DNA from: CAYLNM01 sp964385045
GTDB lineage: Bacteria; Planctomycetota; Phycisphaerae; Phycisphaerales; SM1A02
Assembly: GCA_964385045.1 (NCBI GenBank)
Contig: CAYLNM010000002.1
Location: forward strand, 1-64,000
Length of the DNA: 64,000 nt
Direction of reading: 5' to 3'
A program made the position numbers and the translations under genes. Shown here one piece after another: positions 60,104 through 64,000 of the stretch. Under the pieces are notes generated by a model that made no database searches, was not told the origin of the DNA, and worked only from the letters and a program-made list of their open reading frames with translations. Positions within the stretch are counted from its first letter, which is position 1, and each line of letters begins with the position of its first letter.

Positions 60104-61336
60104 GTGACCGCCCCGCCCTCCCGCGACCCCGCGGCCCCGCCCGGCGGCCGCGCGGCGTCCCGCACGCCCGGCGACGGCCCGGAGCCGGCGGTGCCGACGG
60201 TGCCCCTGCCGCTGCGCCGCCACCCGCTGCCGCGGGAGCTCGCCCTCGGGCTGGAGCGACGGCTGCGCGGACGCGTGCCCGGCGGCGGCCGCGAGCCCGC
60301 GATCGTGGCCGCGAGCGGCGGGCCCGACAGCACCGCGCTGCTCCTCGCCGCCGCAGTGCTCGCCGGTCGACGCCGCCGGCCGTGGCCGGTGCCGCTCGTC
60401 GTCCACGTCCATCATCATCTCCGCGGGGCGGACGCCGACGCCGACGCCGCGCACGTCGCGGCGCTCGCCCGCGCGCTCGGCCTCCCCTTCCGGCGGGCCG
60501 ACGTCCACCCCGGCGCGGAGCCCGGCAACCTCGCCGCCGCCGCCCGCCGGCTGCGCTACGCCGCGCTCGGCCGCGCGGCCCGGGACGCGGGTCGCCGGGT
60601 CGTCCTCACCGGCCACCACGCGGGCGATCAGCTGGAGACGATCCTGCTCCGCCTCGCCCGCGGGGCGGCGCCCGATCGTCTGGCGATGCCCGGGGTCCGT
60701 CCGCTGACGGAGACGCCGGACCGCGGCGGGGCCGCTCCCACCGCGGCCCCGCCGCGACCGGTTCGGCCGCTGCTGGTCCGGCCGCTGCTCGAGACGGATC
60801 CCGAGCGGCTGGCCTCGGCGTGCGCCGCCGCCGGCGTGCGCCCCCGCGAGGACCCCGGCAACCGCGACCGGCGCCGTCCGCGGGCCCGCCTCCGATCCGA
60901 GGTGCTGCCGGTGCTGGAGGCGATCGCCCCGGGGGCTGCGACGCGGGCCGCGGCGGCGTTCCGCGACCCGCCGTGCCCGCGGGATCCGGTCGCCGCGCGG
61001 GGCGGCCAGGGGCCGCTCTCGGTGCACGACCGGGCGGCGCTCGCGGCCCGGCCGCTCCGCGAGCGGTCGGCCCTGCTCCGCGGCGAGGCCGTCCGCCTCG
61101 CTCCCGCCGCCGCCGACCGCCTCCCCCGCCGCGTGGTCGAGCTCGTGGCCGAGGCCGCGGCCGACGGCGTGCGGGCGCCGCGTCGCTGGGACTGGCCGGC
61201 GGGCCTCCGCGTGCGGCTGGACGCCCACCGGCTCGAGCTCACGGTCGCATCCGCCCCCCCGCCGACGACGCCGCCCCCATGCCCGCCCGGGGCGACCCCC
61301 GAGTCCACCGCTCGATTCCCGGACGTGTCGCGGTAG
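60104..61336 (+). CDS. tilS: tRNA(Ile)-lysidine synthase
   Basis: The 410-aa enzyme adds lysine to C34 of tRNA-Ile(CAU) so that it reads AUA. The PP-loop ATP site is IVAASGGPDSTALLLAAAVL. HVHHHLRGADADADAAHVAALARALGLPF and the EPGNLAAAARRLRYAAL region match TilS, as does VLTGHHAGDQLETILLRLARGA. RPLLETDPERLASACAAAGV and the downstream helical part complete the catalytic core; the C-terminal tRNA-binding domains are reduced. The start is GTG at 60104, with a -10-like TACCGT 6 nt upstream (leaderless geometry); earlier in-frame ATG would overlap the divergent promoter. Its TAG stop codon is also the first half of the next gene's TAGACT box. Confidence 0.9.
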   Translation: MTAPPSRDPAAPPGGRAASRTPGDGPEPAVPTVPLPLRRHPLPRELALGLERRLRGRVPGGGREPAIVAASGGPDSTALLLAAAVLAGRRRRPWPVPLVVHVHHHLRGADADADAAHVAALARALGLPFRRADVHPGAEPGNLAAAARRLRYAALGRAARDAGRRVVLTGHHAGDQLETILLRLARGAAPDRLAMPGVRPLTETPDRGGAAPTAAPPRPVRPLLVRPLLETDPERLASACAAAGVRPREDPGNRDRRRPRARLRSEVLPVLEAIAPGAATRAAAAFRDPPCPRDPVAARGGQGPLSVHDRAALAARPLRERSALLRGEAVRLAPAAADRLPRRVVELVAEAAADGVRAPRRWDWPAGLRVRLDAHRLELTVASAPPPTTPPPCPPGATPESTARFPDVSR

Positions 61337-61339
61337 ACT
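61312..61339 (+). promoter_or_regulatory. Promoter of the TlpA-like gene
   Basis: TCGATT (61312-61317), 16 bp, TAGACT (61334-61339). The TAG of the -10 is the stop codon of tilS. The leader to the ATG at 61430 is about 85 nt. Confidence 0.45.
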
Positions 61340-61429
61340 CGGGTCCGGCGGACCTCGGCGCGAACGGCCCGCCCGCCGACGACGGCCCCTCACCCGCGCC
61401 GGCGTCCTTTCCCGACACGGAGCACCCCC

Positions 61430-62731
61430 ATGCGCACCCGAACGACCTTCGCCGTGGCCGCGGTCGGCCTCAGCCTCGGCGGCCTCCTCGCCGCCCCCGC
61501 CTTCGCCGAGCCGCCGGCCAACCCGTGGCAGGCCTTCGTCAGCTGGTACCAGGAGCAGGCCTCGGACGGCGAGCAGCCCGGCCCGGACGCGATGCGGGCC
61601 AAGGTCATGGAGATGGCGGAGGGCGTCGAGTTCTCGTCCATGTCGTTCGACGAGATCCGGCCGTGGATGGACCTCGTCCGCTTCGCCCCGAACCTGCAGG
61701 AGGCGATCGACGCCCGCATGTCGACGCTCGCGGGCGAGGACAGCGTCGACGGCGCCAAGGTGGCGATCTCGCGGCTCGGCCGCGCCCGCATGATGGACGA
61801 GGCGCAGGCGATCGAGGCCCTCGGCGACGCGATGGACCACCCGAAGTTCGAGGAGGCCCTGATGGCCGGCGAGGCCTCCGCGTTCCTGCGGGCCCTCGGC
61901 AGCGTCCCCGCCCCCGCGGTCGAGGCCCACGCCGACCGCATCCGCGGCCTCGCCCGGCTGGTGGACGCGGACATGGAGCCGGCCGAGGTCGGCTCGCTGC
62001 GGTCCTTCGCCGAGGCCCTCCGCACCCACGAGTCGATCCTCGGGGCGGAGTTCGTCGAGTCGACCCGCACGCGGATCGTCGACCGGATGAAGCGGGCCAC
62101 CGAGACGCTGCGGGAGACCGGTGCCGACGACCGCATGATCGAGCAGATGGAGCGGTCGCTCGCCTACGTCGACGGGGCCTACATGCGCGGCGAGCTCGTC
62201 GGGCACGAGGCGCCGACGATCAGCTTCGACTGGTGGAGCGGCGACGAGGACGTCGACAGGCTCGCCGACCTGAAGGGCGAGGTCGTCGTCCTCGACTTCT
62301 GGGCCACCTGGTGCGGTCCGTGCATCGCCTCGATGCCGAACATCCGCGAGCTCGTGCAGCACTACCAGGGCTATCCGGTGCGCGTCGTCGGCGTCACCAG
62401 CCTGCAGGGCACGCACTACCCGCAGGGCGGCGAGCCGATCGACACCGAGGGCGACCCCGAGAAGGAGTACGGCCTCATGCCGGAGTTCATGGAGTCGCTG
62501 GAGATGACCTGGCCGGTGGCGTTCTCGAGCGAGAACGTCTTCAACCCGGACTACGGCGTCCGCGGCATCCCGCACGTGGCGATCATCGACCCCACCGGCG
62601 TCGTGCGTCACCGCGGACTGCACCCCGCCAACAGCCTCGCCTCCAAGGCGGAGAAGATCGACGCCCTGCTCGCCGAGGCCGGCCTGCCGCATCCGGCGCC
62701 GGTCGCGGCCGAGACCGCCGGCGGCGAGTGA
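61430..62731 (+). CDS. Exported TlpA-like thioredoxin-fold protein with long helical N-terminal domain
   Basis: The 433-aa protein has a signal peptide (MRTRTTFAVAAVGLSLGGLL, cleavage after Ala-Phe-Ala). Residues about 25-250 are an all-helical region without a recognised family (DEAQAIEALGDAMDHPKFEE, RGLARLVDADMEPAEVGSLR). The C-terminal 170 residues are a TlpA/ResA-like thioredoxin domain with VVLDFWATWCGPCIASMPNI (redox pair in W-C-G-P-C, about residues 294-298) and a cis-Pro segment GVRGIPHVAIIDPTG. It probably reduces or exchanges disulfides outside the inner membrane. GGAG lies 7 nt before the ATG. Cysteine-rich secreted proteins such as the GACC-repeat protein would be plausible clients, but that is speculation. 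Confidence 0.87.
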   Translation: MRTRTTFAVAAVGLSLGGLLAAPAFAEPPANPWQAFVSWYQEQASDGEQPGPDAMRAKVMEMAEGVEFSSMSFDEIRPWMDLVRFAPNLQEAIDARMSTLAGEDSVDGAKVAISRLGRARMMDEAQAIEALGDAMDHPKFEEALMAGEASAFLRALGSVPAPAVEAHADRIRGLARLVDADMEPAEVGSLRSFAEALRTHESILGAEFVESTRTRIVDRMKRATETLRETGADDRMIEQMERSLAYVDGAYMRGELVGHEAPTISFDWWSGDEDVDRLADLKGEVVVLDFWATWCGPCIASMPNIRELVQHYQGYPVRVVGVTSLQGTHYPQGGEPIDTEGDPEKEYGLMPEFMESLEMTWPVAFSSENVFNPDYGVRGIPHVAIIDPTGVVRHRGLHPANSLASKAEKIDALLAEAGLPHPAPVAAETAGGE

Positions 62732-62774
62732 TCCCGGTCGCGGCCCGGGCCGCGACTCCGTGATCGAACGCACG

Positions 62775-62806
62775 ACGAGGCCCCGCGCTCCGGCGCGGGG
62801 CCTCGT
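62775..62806. terminator. Bidirectional terminator hairpin, 14-bp perfect stem
   Basis: ACGAGGCCCCGCGC (62775-62788) pairs perfectly with 62793-62806 around a TCCG loop. It lies between the convergent TlpA-like and sigma factor genes. There is no T-run, but it is the most stable hairpin I found in the window. Confidence 0.75.
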
Positions 62807-62870
62807 CGCGCGGGGGCGACGGGCGCGGGCGGAGACCGCTCGCCCACCGCGCCGATCGGCGCCGGTCGGC

Positions 62871-63461
62871 TCAGTCGTCCGCCAGCTCGCGGGCGAGCCA
62901 CGCCCGGGCCATCCGCCAGTCGTGCTCGACCGTGGTCACCGAGACGTCGAGCAGCCGGGCGACCTCGGGGACGGTGAGGCCGCCGAAGAATCGCAGCTCC
63001 ACCACGCGGGCCATCCGCGGATCGAGCTCGCCGAGTCGGCGCAGCGCCTCGTCGATCTCCGGCAGGTCGTCGCGAGCGACCTCGGCCACCGCCTCGTCGC
63101 CGAGGAGCGGACGGGGCCGGTCGCCGCCGCCGCGCTTCGCCGCCCGGCGGCGCCGGGCATGGTCGACGAGGATCTGCCGCATGGCGGTGGCGGCGAGGGC
63201 GAGGAAGTGCGAGCGGTCGCGCTCGGCCAGGCCGTCCTCGGCCGCCGCGGCGATGCGCACCCAGGCCTCGTTCACGAGGGCCGTCGGCTGCAGCGTGTGA
63301 TCGGCGGGCTGCCCGCGGAAGCACCGAGCGGCGATCGCCCGGAGCTCGGGGTAGAGCGCCTGCAGCAGCCGCTCGCCCGCGGCCTCGTCGCCGCCGGCGT
63401 AGGTGGTCAGGTCGGCCACGACCCGGCGCGCCCCCGCGTCGTCGATGCCCGTCTCGCTCAC
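62871..63461 (-). CDS. ECF-type RNA polymerase sigma factor, Planctomycetes group
   Basis: The 196-aa sigma factor has region 2 (AGERLLQALYPELRAIAARC, then LQPTALVNEAWVRIAA and FLALAATAMRQILVDHARRR) and region 4 (EALRRLGELDPRMARVVELRFFGGLTVPEVARLLDVSVTTVEHDWRMARAWL). The phrases LVNEAWVR and ILVDHARRRRAAKRGG are hallmarks of the Planctomycetes ECF-like family (TIGR02999 type). No anti-sigma factor or kinase gene is adjacent in the window. The start is GTG at 63461: a TACACT box ends 6 nt upstream and there is no Shine-Dalgarno sequence. Longer in-frame starts run into the divergent gene. Confidence 0.92.
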   Translation of the reverse strand: MSETGIDDAGARRVVADLTTYAGGDEAAGERLLQALYPELRAIAARCFRGQPADHTLQPTALVNEAWVRIAAAAEDGLAERDRSHFLALAATAMRQILVDHARRRRAAKRGGGDRPRPLLGDEAVAEVARDDLPEIDEALRRLGELDPRMARVVELRFFGGLTVPEVARLLDVSVTTVEHDWRMARAWLARELADD

Positions 63462-63467
63462 GGAACA

Positions 63468-63473
63468 AGTGTA
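63468..63473 (-). promoter_or_regulatory. -10 box of the sigma factor gene (leaderless geometry)
   Basis: TACACT on the minus strand ends exactly 6 nt before the GTG at 63461. No -35 consensus is apparent. Confidence 0.45.
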
Positions 63474-63563
63474 GGAAGGCCGGCGCGCGGGCGCACGCCC
63501 CGGACGGGCGCTCCGCCCCGGAGCGGCCGGCGGCCCACGGCGGCTCCTCGCGGCCAGGTCCGA

Positions 63564-63569
63564 TACGCT
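63564..63569 (+). promoter_or_regulatory. -10 box of the zinc-ribbon membrane protein gene (leaderless geometry)
   Basis: TACGCT ends 6 nt before the ATG at 63576. No -35 consensus and no Shine-Dalgarno sequence are seen. Confidence 0.4.
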
Positions 63570-63575
63570 GCCCGC

Positions 63576-64000
63576 ATGAGCAGCGAGCCGGCCCGGACCC
63601 CCGAGACCGCGGTCACCGGCGCATCCGCTGCGCCGCCGCCCGCGGCCGCTCCCGCCCTCGACCCGCTGCTCGCGGCGTGGCTCCGGACCGGTCCCTCGGC
63701 CTGCCCCCGCTGCCGCTACGACGTCTCCGCGGCCGCCCGCCCGGCCTGTCCCGAGTGCGGGATGCCGCTGCGACTCCACGTCGGGCTGGCCGACCCGGTC
63801 ACGCTGCCGTGGACGATCGTGCTCACGCTGCTCGCCCTCGCCCCGGGCCTCGCCGGACTCATGGTCTTCGGGACGATCCTGCACGAGCTGATCAACGACG
63901 GCCGCATCCTGCTCCGCCGGCCCGCCGGGCCGCTGCTCGCGATCCTCCCCGTGGTGGTGGTGCCGCCGATCCTCTGGATCGCGGGCCGGCGACGGCTGGT
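63576..64000 (+). CDS. Zinc-ribbon membrane protein (partial, runs off the window)
   Basis: At least 141 codons are open to the window end with no stop. After an Ala/Pro-rich start there is a zinc ribbon, CPRCRYDVSAAARPACPECG (two C-x-x-C knuckles about 12 residues apart). Two hydrophobic segments follow, LPWTIVLTLLALAPGLAGLM and GPLLAILPVVVVPPILWIAG. The combination of a short N-terminal zinc ribbon with membrane helices is frequent in Planctomycetota proteins of unknown function. It diverges from the sigma factor gene. The 3' end is missing, so further domains cannot be judged. Confidence 0.7.
   Translation, partial: MSSEPARTPETAVTGASAAPPPAAAPALDPLLAAWLRTGPSACPRCRYDVSAAARPACPECGMPLRLHVGLADPVTLPWTIVLTLLALAPGLAGLMVFGTILHELINDGRILLRRPAGPLLAILPVVVVPPILWIAGRRRL

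Noticed and set aside
62871..63884. Longer form of the sigma factor starting near 63884
   Set aside because: The extra 140 residues run antisense through the zinc-ribbon gene and lack sigma regions. GTG 63461 follows a -10 box at the expected distance.

Overview
The window is a 64-kb piece of a very GC-rich bacterial chromosome that looks like Phycisphaerales (Planctomycetota). The main pointers are a secreted protein with GACC cysteine repeats followed by a dockerin-like calcium-binding tail, a sigma factor of the Planctomycetes ECF type, DUF1573, a short planctomycete-style RNA polymerase omega subunit, and SPFH/ABC gene blocks. The placement is inferred from gene content; there is no rRNA here to confirm it. 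Almost everything is chromosomal housekeeping or membrane biology. I see no prophage, insertion sequence, CRISPR array or toxin-antitoxin locus.

Layout. 1-7 kb: acyl-CoA thioesterase and purN, an unknown gene divergent from a secreted HEXXH/PDZ protease, then DUF502, hpf, a PTS EIIA and HPr, facing gpsA. 7.5-12.4 kb: a P-type ATPase with atypical ion-path motifs, a metallo-beta-lactamase-fold hydrolase and a cardiolipin synthase. 12.6-21.5 kb: a peptide ABC importer with two tandem substrate-binding lipoproteins, two permeases and two ATPases. 21.7-26 kb (minus): clc - rnpA - yidD - dinB, each pair overlapping by 4 bp. 26.4-29.6 kb: rpoZ, a coaC-only flavoprotein and the GACC-repeat protein. 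30-42 kb: the most unusual block. Three SPFH proteins, an ABC ATPase, a large ABC-2 permease and a 660-aa unknown protein are co-oriented, with a second, related ABC-2 permease diverging from them. 42-48.8 kb: uvrA, a glycosyltransferase, ispD and a FapA-like DUF342 protein. 49-52.5 kb: CheY, CheX, DUF1573, a coiled-coil unknown and tRNA-Leu(CAA). 52.6-64 kb: GNAT acetyltransferase, membrane protein, S9 peptidase, RNase D, a membrane-anchored helix-turn-helix-like protein, TilS, a TlpA-like thioredoxin, an ECF sigma factor and a partial zinc-ribbon membrane protein.

Two patterns cut across the genes. First, -10-like hexamers of the form TAnnnT (mostly TAGACT or TACACT) recur before genes. At six genes such a hexamer (in one case GATCAT) ends exactly 6 nt before the start codon, which suggests leaderless mRNAs. 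Second, two divergent gene pairs have overlapping opposite -10 boxes built on a GGTACC palindrome.

The strongest candidate for an undescribed system is the three-SPFH / ABC-2 exporter cluster at 30.1-42.1 kb. Its top gene fuses a polytopic membrane domain to an SPFH domain. No function can be assigned from sequence, but co-orientation, overlapping stop and start codons and paralogous permeases suggest one membrane-microdomain-linked export or membrane-maintenance machine.
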